Below are positions 36,825 through 49,394 of a stretch of 64,000 nt of DNA, piece by piece. The stretch lies in contig NW_020290043.1 of the NCBI RefSeq assembly GCF_003144195.1, positions 1-64,000 on the forward strand. The letters are read 5' to 3'. Below the pieces are notes generated by a model. It was not told the origin of the DNA and did not search any database. It was given only the letters and a program-made list of their open reading frames with translations. The position numbers and the translations under genes are program-made. Positions within the stretch are counted from its first letter, which is position 1, and each line of letters begins with the position of its first letter. The DNA is from Ceraceosorus guamensis. Its lineage: Eukaryota > Basidiomycota > Exobasidiomycetes > Ceraceosorales > Ceraceosoraceae.

Positions 36825-37799
36825 CCTGTCCGCTTCGTTTTTGTTGAAGGTGACCCTGGTGGAGTGATAATGTCGAACGCTCACAGCACAGTGCCTGACC
36901 AACAAAGACGCTTGCGGCTGAGCGCAAAGCCCACCGGCGTGCGCAGCTAGTCGCCTCGTCGTTGCGAAGTCCAACTTGAGAGGATGCTGTCAGATGGCGG
37001 CCATGCATAGAGTCGGACGATCCGCAAAACGAGGTCGTTGCTGGGTAGAGGCGACTTTCCAAACTGTGGTGGAAAGGAGATGATGCGGTGCGAATTGTTC
37101 ACGATTCGTGATTGCGTTGCGTGGATGTCGGATCGCGCTGACGCGCCGATTCATGAGACGGTAGAGCGCGATCGAGGTAGGCGAGCGAACGGAGAGGCGA
37201 GCAGGACAAAGAGGGTCAAGGTTGTGTAAGGTGCTCAGCAGCGTCGTGACTCCTGTTGACTCTCGTTGTCTCCCACGATGCTGAGCTCGACGTACCTCAG
37301 CGACGTACACTCACACTCATCAGACCTCAAACCTGTTTGTACCTCCTCCTGAAGCAGACGATCGCCTTCGATGGCGGGTGATGCATGGGTCAGCTGTCAG
37401 CAAGCCTGCAGAGGCCAGCAGCGTGTGGAGGGCGCGCTTCATGCCATCACGTGCGTGCCCCTTACTTGCATCCGCCTGGGGCGCATCAGACAGACTCCAT
37501 CGTGGCCCTTGACTCACGACTACATCCACTCCGACTAGCTGGCCCTGCATAAGAACAACACCCGAAAGTCTCTGAGATATCGCCGGCGCCATCATCATCT
37601 CGACATATCCGCCGGGATGCTGGTTTCAAATCGATGAACGCATCAAAACGTGGAGCTGGCCTGACACCCTTTCGTCGTCAACAAGCTCCCATTCACGGTC
37701 CAACGCCGATCAGCTTCAGCGACGTCAAAGATCAAATTTGAGCGAAGCTATTGCGGACATTCCTCCGTCCTGCTCAGCCCAAGTCACTGCGAGGGCGAG
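36825..37799. promoter_or_regulatory. Divergent region Cid1-like gene/SPT2
   Basis: About 970 bases. It includes the probable N-terminal extension of the Cid1-like gene (36825-36974) and an ACGATTCGTGATTG copy of the dispersed motif near 37101-37114. No separate gene is supported. Confidence 0.45.
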
Positions 37800-39617
37800 A
37801 TGCCCGCAGAGGACGAGGTGAGGCATTGATAGACATGTCGCGTGTCTACCGATCTGTACTCACACCTTCACGTATTCACACACCTCGCTCACTCTTGCTC
37901 TCAGTTTGTTGCACTTCGAGCTCGAGCTGCTGCTAGAACACAAGCCTCGCAAGCCACATTAGCAGCAGAGCGAGCCCGGAAAGCTGCTGCTGAGCGCAGC
38001 AAGAGAGAGGCAGCCCAGGTGCTGGAGCAAAGAAAGCAAAAGGCGGAAAGGGAAGCAGCTGTGAGGGCAGAGCAGAGAAAGAGAGATGACGAACTTCACA
38101 GGAGGAAGCTGGAAGAGGCGAGAGCTGCTGCTAAGATCGAGAGAGCAGAGCGGGAGAGAAAATTAGCAGAGGAGAAAGCAAGGGGCAAGAGGACCGCAGC
38201 AAAGGTGTGTGGGATCAACCCTTCTCAGCCAATTTGCACAATCGCCGTCGCAGCCTAAATTCTCGGCTCTGCTCCTCACAGTCCAATGCAGCCTCTTCAT
38301 CGCTCCGACAGGACTTGATAGATTCAGCAAAGGGTACTCGCTCGGGAAGCACCACGACCCTGACCAGAGAGGAACAGCGCGCGCGCAAGAACCAAGCCAT
38401 GTGGGGCGAGCCAGCGAAAAGGCCAAAAAAGAAGCCACCCGCTCCTCCCGCGACGAACCGTGCCTCAATGACGCCAGGAAGATCGCTGCATATCTCATCA
38501 GCCCTTGTCGGCAACAGAAAGAATGAGATGCTGGCCATTGGTGTTGGTCGTCAGACCTACAGGAGCATTGAAGACGTGGAGCGCGAACTGAAGGCTGCTC
38601 GAGCGAGCGATGATCCCGCATTTGTGAGAGAGGCTCAGCGCAAGCAGGCGGAACTGGAGACGCTCGAGCGCAGGCGGAAGGCAATGGAGAAGAAGCGCCT
38701 GATGGAGAGTGGGAGAAAACCGAACCAGTCGGATGATAGTCTTTTTGGCAGTGACGACGAGGAACAGCCGGATCACAAGAGAGCCTTGAAATCGGAGCTC
38801 AAGGCAACGATTGGCAGCGCCTCTTCGGAACAACCTGAGGCTCGAGCAGCCTCCAAAGATCGCCCTTCGAAATCGCTGGCCACGAAGTCTTATGGTGTCA
38901 ACCCAGCAGACTTTCTTCCAGGTGCACCTTTTCGTCCGCTGTCCTCTAAAGGCGCCGCCGCGAAATCGGAAAAGCCTTCGGATGACGAGGTTCGCAAGAC
39001 GAAGCAAAAGCTGGCCGTAGGCGGCTCTAGGAATGCGGGCAAAGAGACGTTGCCTGTGCCCGAGAAAGTCTCCATCCCAGCCCGCGAGACTCCTAGAGAG
39101 AAGTTTATTCGTGAAGATGCGGAGAGGAAAGCACTACGGAGAGAGGCACAGAAAGCTGCTGGCATGATCGACCGACGGCCCGAGGCTGGTCGCTCCCAGA
39201 GATACGAAGAGAGTGACGGTGAGAGCGAGGAGGAAGATTCTGACGACTACGAGTCGGATGGGAGTGAAGGCGAGAGCGGCGCATCTGCGGGCAGATACAG
39301 AAAGAAGAGCAAGCGAGACGATGTGCGCTCCCAGGTCTGGGCTGCGCTCGGTATGGATCGTAGCAAGTGAGTGCTGACTCGTCATCTCGATGACGTCGAG
39401 TGGCGCGCTAACCAACTCTGACCTGAATGCCAGGTACGAGAGCCGAGATGTCTACAGTGACGATGACGATATGGAGGCTGACGCAGCGAGCGTCTATGCC
39501 GAAGAGCTGAGAAGCGCGCGTCAAGCAAGAGCAGAAGACCGTAGAGAGGAAGAGCTGGAACGAAAGCGGGAATTGGCAAAGGCAGCCAAAAAGCGTGCTA
39601 GAGAGGACCGTCGCTGA
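37800..39617 (+). CDS. SPT2: SPT2 chromatin protein
   Basis: Exons 37800-37817, 37905-38204, 38282-39366 and 39434-39617, giving 528 residues. The protein is extremely charged: a Lys/Arg/Glu-rich coiled stretch at about 7-105, an ELETLERRRKAMEKKRLMES segment in the middle, then the C-terminal SPT2 domain with a long acidic patch. The domain ends DVRSQVWAALGMDRSKYESRD, VYSDDDDMEADAASVYAEE, LRSARQARAEDRREEE, closely following the family signature. SPT2 binds histones H3-H4 and DNA and helps keep nucleosomes in place behind RNA polymerase II. The 18-base first coding exon (MPAEDE) was chosen because it is in phase with the next exon and has a GTGAGG donor. It is the least certain part. Confidence 0.9.
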
Positions 39618-40146
39618 GGAAAAATTTGAATCACAAATCGTAAATGCCCGCATTTAGTCATCGCGACTCGTTGCAGATCTCGTGGCAAAGCACTGGATGC
39701 ACGCAACAAGGCAGCAACAGCACATGTATAGAAGGTCTTAATCGTTAGCAACAATCATCATCAAGTCATGCGAACTACAGAGGTCTATGCAGCTGCGTGA
39801 AAGTCGGGTCCGCCTCCCCTACACCGGGTGGACGAAGGTGCAGATAGCTTAGGATCTGAGGAGGTGCATCTCAATGATTGTGATTTGTACGGTAAGCACA
39901 TGCCGGGACGGAGCGACGAAGCGATTGACTTCACAAGTGTCGGAACAGGGGTGCTCCGTGATTGATTTGTACATTCTGTTGCATTCCGACCACCGCAAGC
40001 GCATCAGAAAGGAGTAGAGTTGGAGAAGAGCATCTGCATCGCGCAAAGGAAGCGCGCGAGGCAGCGGACAGTACATTAGAGGGATGCTGAGAAGGTGATC
40101 TACTGTTCGCTCCGTGTCGACGCGCTCCAAGGGAAGTTGGAACGAC
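39618..40146. other. Convergent intergenic SPT2/P450
   Basis: About 530 bases of presumed 3' UTRs. A GAATCACAAATCGTAAATG motif lies at 39627-39646, nearly the same as the copy at 7836. Confidence 0.5.
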
Positions 40147-42757
40147 CTAAGTGCATAATTTGCGGAACCGAACGGTTCCAATGGGAGCAACGCTAGTGTT
40201 GTTCATCGGGTCTCCAGAACGAAAAGTATCTCCGACCAAGCTGACATCGTAGGCTTCAAATAGGGTGGCTACGATCATCTTGAGCTCTGCGACTGCGAGG
40301 TGACGACCGGGGCAAGCCCAACGGCCCAGGCCGAATGTGATGAAGGCAGGGTCGCTTTGCACGGCAGGACGATTGCCGACCCATTGACGACCGTCGAACG
40401 CGGTCGCCTTCTCACCATACGCTTCGACACTTTCGTTTGCTCGCTTGACGTACGGCATCACGTTGACGCCCTTGGGGATGACGTAGGGTCCAATACGCAC
40501 TGGCGCAGTGGTGCAGCGGACTGGTGCAAATAGCGCGCCATTGGTACGAAGTACTTCGCGGATGAAGGAGTCGAGCTTCTGTGCTTGGCGCAAGCCTTCA
40601 AGAGTGATGCACTTGTTGCCCTCGGCGTCAATCTCGATGATTTCGGCAATCTCTTCGCGAAGCTCGTCTTGGTAGTCGCGGCGCTTGGCGAGCGTCATGA
40701 CACACCAAACTGCCATTACCGCGCTGCGACAAGGTGCGAAAATGATCACGTCTCAGCTCAGCCGCAACGCAACAAGCTTTGCAGATACCCGAGCTCACCT
40801 TTGATGGACCGAAGCAAAGATGATGCCAAGGCATACGATGGCCGACCACATGAAGTTGAAGAAGCTGATGTCACCCGTTGCACGATTGCGGTGCTTGGCC
40901 GTCAAGATGTCCAAGAAGGGAGCGTAGTCTGACGACTCGACGTCTAGTCCGTGATTGATGTGAGAGTCGACATTCCTCCACAATTGAGGAACGATGCCAA
41001 AGAAAAAGTCGGGGATGACGGTGCCAAAGATGACTGCCAGAGTAGTTTTCAGGGCATGCAAACGAGGGTACCGTGCCCAAGATTGGGTCTAGAGACGCAG
41101 ATAGGAGCACATGTGAGTGCAGAGCCACGTACGCGCGCAAGTCAAGCAACTCACGTTTTCGTAAATTCCGCTGAGGTGAGCAATGCCTACGACAATGCGC
41201 ATGAATCTGCCGGTCATCTCTTCGTTGAGATAGCGTTCTCCGAGGATCAACACGACCATTGCTCGTGCGATTCCACGGTGAATCCATGTGTACATATCGT
41301 CGATCAGCACCTCGTCCGGAGTCTTCTCTCCCGCGTGCTTCTCGAATAGTTCATGAGCCTCTTGAGCAAAGATGGGCGCGACTGTGGGCAAGGAGAAAGT
41401 GTTTGCAAAATCTCAAGGGTGCGAGACCAGAGGTCAATGAGGGCAACTTACTCTTTTCAACGACGCCACGCAGGCGTGGCGTGACGCCATCTTGCACCAG
41501 CTTTTCCAATTCTTGCACGAATGTACCGCCTTTGAACCATAGCATGAACTCCATCTGTAGGCTCAAGGACAGCGTGAGTCGCCGGTGGCAGGCTGACACA
41601 TTCTAGACAAGCGCGGTCATACTTACGTGAAGGACGGACGTGACAGCTTGCTCAAAAGAGTAATTGTTCGCATCGGTCAGGACATCCTGATTAATCAAAG
41701 GTCATCCAACAAGAGCGGCTAGTCAGCATCACCGTCTGCGCTCAATGCTTACGCAGCACACCGACCTACCTTGACATATTGGTGATCAACAATGTACTCG
41801 AGACGACCGTGCCGCGGGATACCAACCACTCCACCGTGCTCTTTCAACGCAGCAGTGTAGGCTGCATGTCCAGCTTCGGACAGCTGGACATCTCTCTGTG
41901 GATATTTCGCGAGGCATGAATGTGAGGATCAGCGTTGGTGCGAGTCGTCGGGTTCTCACACTGCTGCAGCGATACGCACTGGCACGTTGACGATTGGTGG
42001 GGCTGGATATGCGGTCTTGATAGGTTTCTATCAGGCCGATGTCGCCATGCGACGGAGAGCGATTGGTCAGCATGAAGCATCGCGGTTTGCAGCCTTTACG
42101 TTCAACCGCCTGCAACCGCAAACGCGCGCGCAATGAGCAGCGTTGACCGTGGTGCAACCGAATCGGGACGGACGCGTGCGCGATAGCTTGGACGCATGCG
42201 GCGGGCATCTGCGCTGATCTGCACCGCGTAGCACGCACAGCCACGACCGTCCAGCAGTGGCTCTTCATTTACTCTTTGACCTGTCAAGGACCTGCACGCA
42301 TTTCCCTCCACCATCTCTCCGCGCTGCAAAAAACGGTCGGTCAAATTGGCGCAGCAGAACTCACTTTGGGAGACGCCTTGACAAGATGCTGAAGAGAGGA
42401 CCCCAAATGGCGAAAGCCGAGGTGGCTGAGAAGGCTGCCAGCACGATGAAGAGGCCAAACTGTTGCAGCCAGAAGTGTGTTTAGAGGACCGTCCGTGAGG
42501 TGCGCCTGAGTTGCAAACGCAGAAACGGCGAGGATAGTGATGATGGCGAGGACGGTGAAAGTGGATGTTGCGCCGCTATCTAGGCGTAGTAAGGACGACG
42601 GCGTAGTGGATCTGAGAGGTGGACCCCGGCTCAGCAAGGGGCCAGAAGGCTCAAGAGAAGTAGCAAAAGTACTGTTGAGTCTTTTAACAACCGACATGGG
42701 CATGACCTCGAAGTGAGGCGCGAACGATCTTGCCTGTGGCACAAGCAGCGAAGCCAT
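40147..42757 (-). CDS. Cytochrome P450 monooxygenase
   Basis: Eight exons: 42365-42757, 41962-42015, 41770-41895, 41627-41686, 41452-41554, 41155-41381, 40799-41088 and 40147-40723, giving 609 residues. The haem-binding loop FGLGRWACPGRHLA has its Cys at about 555. The ExxR helix is in SFIREVLR (Glu and Arg at about 474 and 477). DVLTDANNYSFEQAV follows TAYPAPPIVNVP in the N-terminal part. A hydrophobic anchor (TFTVLAIITILAVSAFA) lies at about residue 66-82, after an unusually long N-terminus. The overall pattern is that of fungal microsomal P450s near the ent-kaurene-oxidase/CYP5000-type group; family and substrate cannot be fixed by eye. Exon 2 (54 nt, GTGTGA donor) is the least certain. 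No biosynthetic partner genes lie next to it, which argues against a cluster. Confidence 0.85.
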
Positions 42758-45700
42758 CTTGGATGGATGGTAGATCTTTCTCGTTTGGGGGTCTGGAAGA
42801 AGAGGTTACTCAGAAGCTACGTAAAAGAAGGGGATCAAGGTTCACGACTTCCCATTGGTCTGTATGCGCTGTCGGACTCAAGCTTTATAGGAGAGCTGCA
42901 TCCAAGAAGCTGCGCACGAACGAGCTCGACAGGGCGAACTTTGATCGACAAGCCTAATGCCTTGGCTTAGAACGAAGCCGTGGAATTTCCTCAAGATAGG
43001 AGCCCAGCTCGCAAAGCCCTGCCCAGCTCCATCGAGGTCGCGGAACCGAAGTGTGGTCAAAGGTGTCACGCTAACAAACTTTGGACTCAGACGGCAAATC
43101 TGCAATCGATGGTGCACATGGTGATCATGACGTCCAAGTCGAGTGGCGCTGTGCTTTTGCCACATCATGGGCGCCAATGCGTCAGTGTAGGAGCGACGGT
43201 ATGGTGCACACAATCGGTATGCAGGGATGCGCTCGGATGTTGCCCAGCTGGTCGATTGGTCGCTCCTCTGGCAAGTCTGAGTCCTGGTGGCAATGGCCGC
43301 AATCATCAATGCTGAGGCAGAAGGCGACAGTGAGTTGAAACAACAAACAACAAGGTTTAGCTCAACGCTAATTCATTACCCTACCCTATCTTTGGTGTTT
43401 GCTTTGCTCTGGCGCACATCCTGAAGGGTACTGTGCCAGAGCAAAGTACGGAGCCGAGGGTGAAGATTGCTGTTGTCAACATCACGTCACTGCTTGGGTA
43501 CCCGAAAGGCCAATGGACCCATGTCGAAATTGTTGCGACTTTGTCCGAACGGCAACACTCGCAGTGAGCGCTGCCAGGTCATTTTGCTTGGCTGTCGATA
43601 TCTGCCGACTGGCAGACGTCCTCGCGAAATTCTGTTCACAGATCTGGAGCTGAAGTGGCCCCACAGCGAGGCACTCACAGCAGCACTACTTCCTTGGAAG
43701 CGGCTTGACCATAGCGTCGCGCAATACGTCGCACTTTTGACGCAAAACGGAGCGACTTTTGAGTTTTAGATGAGTCTGCTACTCACACTGCTTTGCGCAG
43801 AACGATCGACTGCGCAACACCGATAGGACGACTCGAGGCAGTCCAGCAGTGTCGACGTGCTCGAGGTATAGTCATTGTGGCTGCTCCGATGTCCACCTTC
43901 TTCTGCACGGCATTTCACCTTCCTGTTTGGGCGAAAAGCTTTTCAGCGCCGACGAGCGACAGCTGTCCTCGCTCATTCGCAGACATCGCAAGATCGCTCA
44001 CGCAGAACGCCATGATTCCGCCATGGCTGGAAATCAGTCTCCCGATCGACGCCTTCAGTAGCGTGTCAGAGGCTCTCCGCGACTTCCATATGAGCTGGAG
44101 TAGGTCATGTGGTGCAATGCGTGGGTGCGCCCAACGCAAGGGATGAAGAGCCGGGCGGCGACTGCGCCGAAACGCCTTACGTTGCGGTCAGCTTTGTGTC
44201 ACCTGCTGGCGACTTTTTTCGAATCGCGCGGGAATGTGGGGCAGACTCGTGCCGGCGCGCGGAGACGCGGCGCGGGCTCGCAGTAGCATCATCACCGCAG
44301 CAGTCGAGACCCGCGCAGGGGCAAAGCCCTACGCCCGACAATCGCGGCGCCTGCAAGACGTTTACTCGATCGCATCTGCGCTCAGCTTACAGCTTATTCA
44401 AGACTTGCCGGCATGCACAAGATGATGTATAGCGCTCTTTCTTCATCATGAGGACGCAATCATCAACCGGACATGCGGCAATCGTGGACACAAAAGTCGA
44501 AACGATCTGCTCCAGGATCCTATCTCTTATATTGCCTTCTTAATTTTCAGCGAATCAGGCAGCTAGGCTTGCCAGCGGCGACGGGGCGGAGTGCGAACTC
44601 AATAATTGGGCACCCGCCGACGCAGAATCAAATCAAGTATCGAAGTGCCCTCCGTGTGGACGCCCGCGAGGCGGGTTGACGCGCGCAGGCAGCAGAAGCT
44701 AGGTGCGCAGTCGACAGCTCGACGTGCAGCAGCAGCATGCACGTTCAAGGCTATACGCTTTTACCCGCATGGTGCCTGCTGCAATTTGTTCACACCCTTT
44801 GGCACCGCTCTCGGCACCCACCAGGCAAGAGGAGCTGCGAACAGGCTCGACATCGGTGACAGCCTACACTTGAGCATGTATGACGTCGTGCAAGTAGTGG
44901 CGACATGTCCATCCACCATCAAGTTTGCAGGGTCGATCACTCAGCCAGGTGCCGTATCGCGCACATCATGCAATCACTCCCATTGAGTGCTAGGCAAGCA
45001 TTGAGGAGCAAGTCTTCAACGCGCGGACTCGGGTCGCGTATAACGCAAGCCACGGGTAGCCCCACTTCAGTCTTCTCGTAAGCGATCTCGGCCCACGGAG
45101 TGAATGTTGCTATCTGGCTTACGCAAGGCTTTCTAAGCGCCGTTCAGCTGACCCAAGGCTACCATCAAGATTACCCCTCAAGCTGAATCATGAATGGCAA
45201 TCGCCATTTGCTGTAATCTCATCCGAAATGGCTTACCCTGCTGTCTCGGACGGATCGGTTCTTGCCCAAGTCATTGAGCACGCTCATGGTCGGCGGAACC
45301 TGGCTGCATTCGTGATAATTCACGAGTCATGCCAATTCCGAACGCGCGCTGCAAGACCTCAGCGGCACCGCTTGCGCTTTCCTGCCGGAGCCGAAAAACT
45401 TTCTGATAGCAAGAAAGCGTGGATCGCGTATAGGTGCGCTGTATGCCCATGCACTACTACTACAGTCTGTGTCGTTGCCAGGCCGTGTCTGCCTCGTAGG
45501 AGATCGCACAGCTAGCCCATCCTCTTCAATGAGGCGCATGCGTCGCCTCACGCTGACGCTCGAACAGATTTCAATGCGAGACCGAGGGTCCTCGCGAGTC
45601 AGATTGTCTGGGGGCCAAGTGCCTTGAGAAAGAGTGGCCGCTTTGCGTGTCGCGATGCTGGTCCCAAGCGGAGTTTAAGCGGGGTGGATTCAGGCTCCCC

Positions 45701-48444
45701 CTTTTTCTCGAAATCCCAGTCGGTTCACTCTGCGGAGGCGGCGTTCAGACTCAGTCGGAGTCTCATGCCCGGGCGTGCTTGGCAGCTTCCTTCCTTGTAG
45801 AGCAAAGGCGATTGACCGGCTGTGAGCAGGTGCAGGAAGAGTAGAGACGTGCTACCGCCTCGATTGTGCGTGGACAATGTTGCCCACCAGAGCATTTGAG
45901 CATGGACTCGCGCAGCTGCATCCGCGCCAGCTCAGGGGCAAGTACCACTTGCTGCCATATATCTTCACGCAAGGTGGGCAAGATGCTGCCAGCAGAACAT
46001 GCAGCCACGATGAGAGTCTGGGTGGTGGACGAGAGCTTTCCCACACTCTCAATCGTCGACCTTTCCTCAAATTCGGCGCATGAAGGCAAGAAGCGATCCT
46101 CTCCAAAAGCCCAAGCTTGGGGAGAACGGCCGGGTACATAGTCTTGAGCTAGGGTACATGAAAGCGCAGAGGGATCATTACTTGCAAGTGCCGGACTGGC
46201 ACGAAGAGGCAAGTCCGGAGGAACCAGACTTGCGGGAAAGCAAGGTTCAAACTCTACCTTTACGTTACGCGCTAGCAAAGTGTGACTGCACCCTGCTGCT
46301 TGTGCAGCTCGCATACACATGCATGCAGCACGCACACACACTCTCTCTTCTGACGGCGGCCAAACCCTGCATCATTCTTGCTTGCTACCTGCTGCTCGAT
46401 TGTATGCATGTGCGTGCGTCAGCACTTGCCTATCTTGGTCAAGCAACAAGTCGGAACACGCATCGGCAGGGGGTTTCGCGCGTCGCGTCTACATTTCCCA
46501 CCAAGGCAAGTCTAGCGCGTAAATTGATGCCCGTCCTCTGCTAGACCTCGACGGATTGCCCTTGCTGTTCGAGCGACTTGTCCAAGAAGGGGCGAGGCGC
46601 GGCTGGGCTTCGAGCTTGCGTGGGTGACGCACCGTTCGTCAGCTGCTGTAAGGATCGGGCGACTCGGCATTGTCCACGCCAGCCAGCATGGCCCATTTGG
46701 GAAGGCGCGACACGTCTGAGGAACCGTACCGCCTGGCAAGCGCTTCCTTCCCCTTTCTTCTGGTGCATCCGCTGGGGCAACGCCGAACGCTCCTTATACC
46801 GATCAGAAGCCTGGTATGCAAGTCTCAGCTCGCCGTTATTTCCCACGCCCTTTCCCCTTGCCTTTCTGAGACAAGCTCAAGCTCAAGCTTTTTGCTCGAG
46901 AGAGAAAAGTCTGAGTGCATGATGGCGGCGATGCATGTATTATTATGCTTTAACGCGGTCATTCTGCGTCCCACCAAGAAAGCAAGCACAGGTCGATTGG
47001 CACTTCATCGCATGCACGCTCAAAGGGGCAGACTCGCGACAGCTGGCTTTCGCTGCAGCCCTCATCAGACTCGGCCTAGCAAGCAGCGCAGCATCAGAGT
47101 ACAGAATAGCAAAGTGACCGGTTTGCGGTGGTGCAAAGTCCTCGCGTGCAGCAGGGTGAAGCAGGGATCAGCAAAAGCATGTCTTGGAACGGGCATTCTT
47201 TTTACGTACAGCTGCTGATTGCGCTCCTCGGCTAGACTACTATAGCGCATTTGTAACGATAGCTTCAATCAGCTAGCTGACGCGCCGCGAAGCCTGACTT
47301 GATAGAGCATGTCTCAATGTCGCGGGGGTCTGCAAACACGCGCTCGGACTGAGACATCCCAACAAGCTCACGACTGCGGCTGCTCATTCGATGAAGTGCT
47401 GCACGCGATCGATCGTATTCGTCGCCTACAAGCAAATTTTCGCTTTCCAAAGCGATGCGTAGCCACCACAGTCTCTCCCTTTCTTTCTCTTTTCGGCTCC
47501 AAATCGGCAGAGCGCACTGCACGCCTTGAGAGGCCGGATTCATGCATTCCGTTGTCGTCAATGAAGTGTCCGACAAGTAGCTGTCCACAATGAGCCGTGA
47601 GGCACTAAAGCAGCAGCAGGCTGCTGGTCTTAAGATGATAGCAAGATCGCAGCACGTCACAGAGCCCTTATGGCTGCACAGCACCTCGAACAGGAGGCGC
47701 GGTGGACATCACAATGTCGGGGTCTAGGTACGGCAAGTGCTTTCCGGGCAAAAGCCCGAAGCAAAGCGGAGATTGGTTCACCATGAGGTCGATGACGGTG
47801 TCGGCGATCGATGTAGACGTGCTGGAACGAGATCCGTACTTCTTAGCCGATGCCTCCACTTGCAACCACAGTCTGCCAAGATGAAGCTTGCGCGGACAAC
47901 CATGTGGTCGTCATCACAGCCACAAAACTTTCATCTGTCCCAATCGGGCAAGTCGAGGTTCGACCAGTCCTCGTACGGACGAGCGACGCGATTACAGGCG
48001 TCTTGCTCCTGGACCCGATTCGCCGGAGCCAATTCGGGCCTTGATGCCTTTGTTGGAGCTCGAATTGCCAGGAGCACCTCAGCCTGGCGACGCTGACGCC
48101 TTTGCGGAAATGATAGAATCTTAGGTCGCGTTTTGAGCTCCCTCGCTCCCAACGAACCGGCACTCGAGGGCTCGTCCCAGCCCGGTCTATCTTTCGGGCC
48201 GTTGGATCTTGAACCGACGTTCGTATCGATCACTGGGACGCGATGGCGATGGTACGACTTTATTCTGGCGCCCTGCAGCTCTGTGAGGGGTGCTGCTCTT
48301 CATGCTAGCGAAGATTGCGATATGCGCGAAGTTCGGCCACATTGTGCAATTGGCCGACCTCAAGACGTCGAGAGTCGACCTGCGCTCCTATTGACAAGAG
48401 GCGTTACGTCTAGTGCCACGTGACAGACGCCATGAGGCCAGATC
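42758..48444. other. Gene-poor region, P450 to TLG1
   Basis: About 5.7 kb, long for this window. Open frames of 60-190 codons occur on both strands, but none has recognisable domains or splice-compatible neighbours. I see no terminal repeats, transposase, reverse transcriptase, tRNA or rRNA. The segment 47702-48124 is weakly protein-like (see findings). The remainder may be promoter, noncoding RNA or decayed coding sequence; I cannot tell which. Confidence 0.5.
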
Positions 48445-49394
48445 TCATATCAGAATGACGAGCAAGACTACAAACATCAACGCCTGCCGTGGAAAAGGTG
48501 TGAGCGGGTCAAGATCGTCCGGAGAAAGCAATGCCTGCTTGCCCATCACGCTACGAGGCAGTACCATGAAAACCTAATGACGCGGCCCCACGCACTCACC
48601 ACGACAAGCAGCCAGACACACCATCCACCACACCTATCGTCGCTCCGTCTGGCAATTTCATCCAGTCGGCCCATTGCCCTTTTGAGCCTGCTCTGACTCG
48701 TATCGACTTCCGAATCGAGTGCTCCCACGAGCTCCACCTGTTCGGCTATCTCTGTTCCGAATGCGGAAGCTTGCGTACGCAGGGAAGTGAGGGAGCGACC
48801 GATAAGCGAGAGGGTATTGTCCTGCTGGGCCAATAATGACTGTCCGAACAAAAGGATGAGACGTGAAGAAGTCAGGCTCGAGATCGTCACGCGCATGGCC
48901 GTGCGACTATTAGCGCACGCCGACCATGCGCTTGCTTCTTGGCCCTCGACACTCACTTGTTGCTGTTCGCGCTCAAACGCTTCGACATCATCATCTCCTC
49001 TAGAAGCCCCTCTTTCCAGATCAGCGTCCGCATCTCCCGCATCAGGCGCGTACTTTCGAGTCGTCGTAGGTCTCTCTCCCGGCACTTTGGACAAGCGTTT
49101 GAATTGCTCTTCGCAATCCTTGACGAATCTTCTCCTGTTGCCCAACTCCTGCTCATCCAAGCCAAACCTTTCGGGCGATCGAGATACCACATTGACGCTC
49201 TCCCTCACATCCGCAATGTCCGCTTCTAGAGCTTCGAGGGCATCTACGAGCGCATCGTGCGCTGCTCGTCGGGAGTCCGTGTTCGTGTTCGTGCTTGAGG
49301 CCGAGCCTTTGGAATATGTACCTGCTAGCTCTTGCGCTGACCTCAACGAGTTGCGCAGCTCGGCGGCAAAGCTGTGGTATGGATCCGTGGCCAT
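48445..49394 (-). CDS. TLG1: t-SNARE TLG1 (syntaxin 6 family)
   Basis: Exons 48957-49394, 48600-48839 and 48445-48483, giving 238 residues. The N-terminus MATDPYHSFAAELRNSL is the syntaxin-6 N-terminal helix pattern. A helical bundle region with ALVDALEALEADIADVRESV follows. The Qc-SNARE motif begins QQDNTLSLIGRSLTSLRTQA and runs to about 210, with a Gln at the central layer. The C-terminal anchor is WCVWLLVVVALMFVVLLVIL (about 218-237). The last exon encodes only 12 residues, all of the anchor's second half. TLG1 acts in fusion of endosome-derived vesicles with the late Golgi. The upstream region faces the FKBP gene's 3' end. Confidence 0.9.

Noticed and set aside
46241-46260. tRNA B-box-like GGTTCAAACTC
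   Set aside because: Flanking bases do not pair into a T-stem, and no A box or acceptor stem is found upstream.
45763-46341. 192-codon minus-strand frame in the gene desert
   Set aside because: No recognisable domain, composition like neighbouring noncoding DNA, and no supported splice partners.
42758-48444. Remnant transposon or viral element in the gene-poor stretch
   Set aside because: No terminal repeats, target-site duplications, or polymerase, integrase or capsid motifs were seen.
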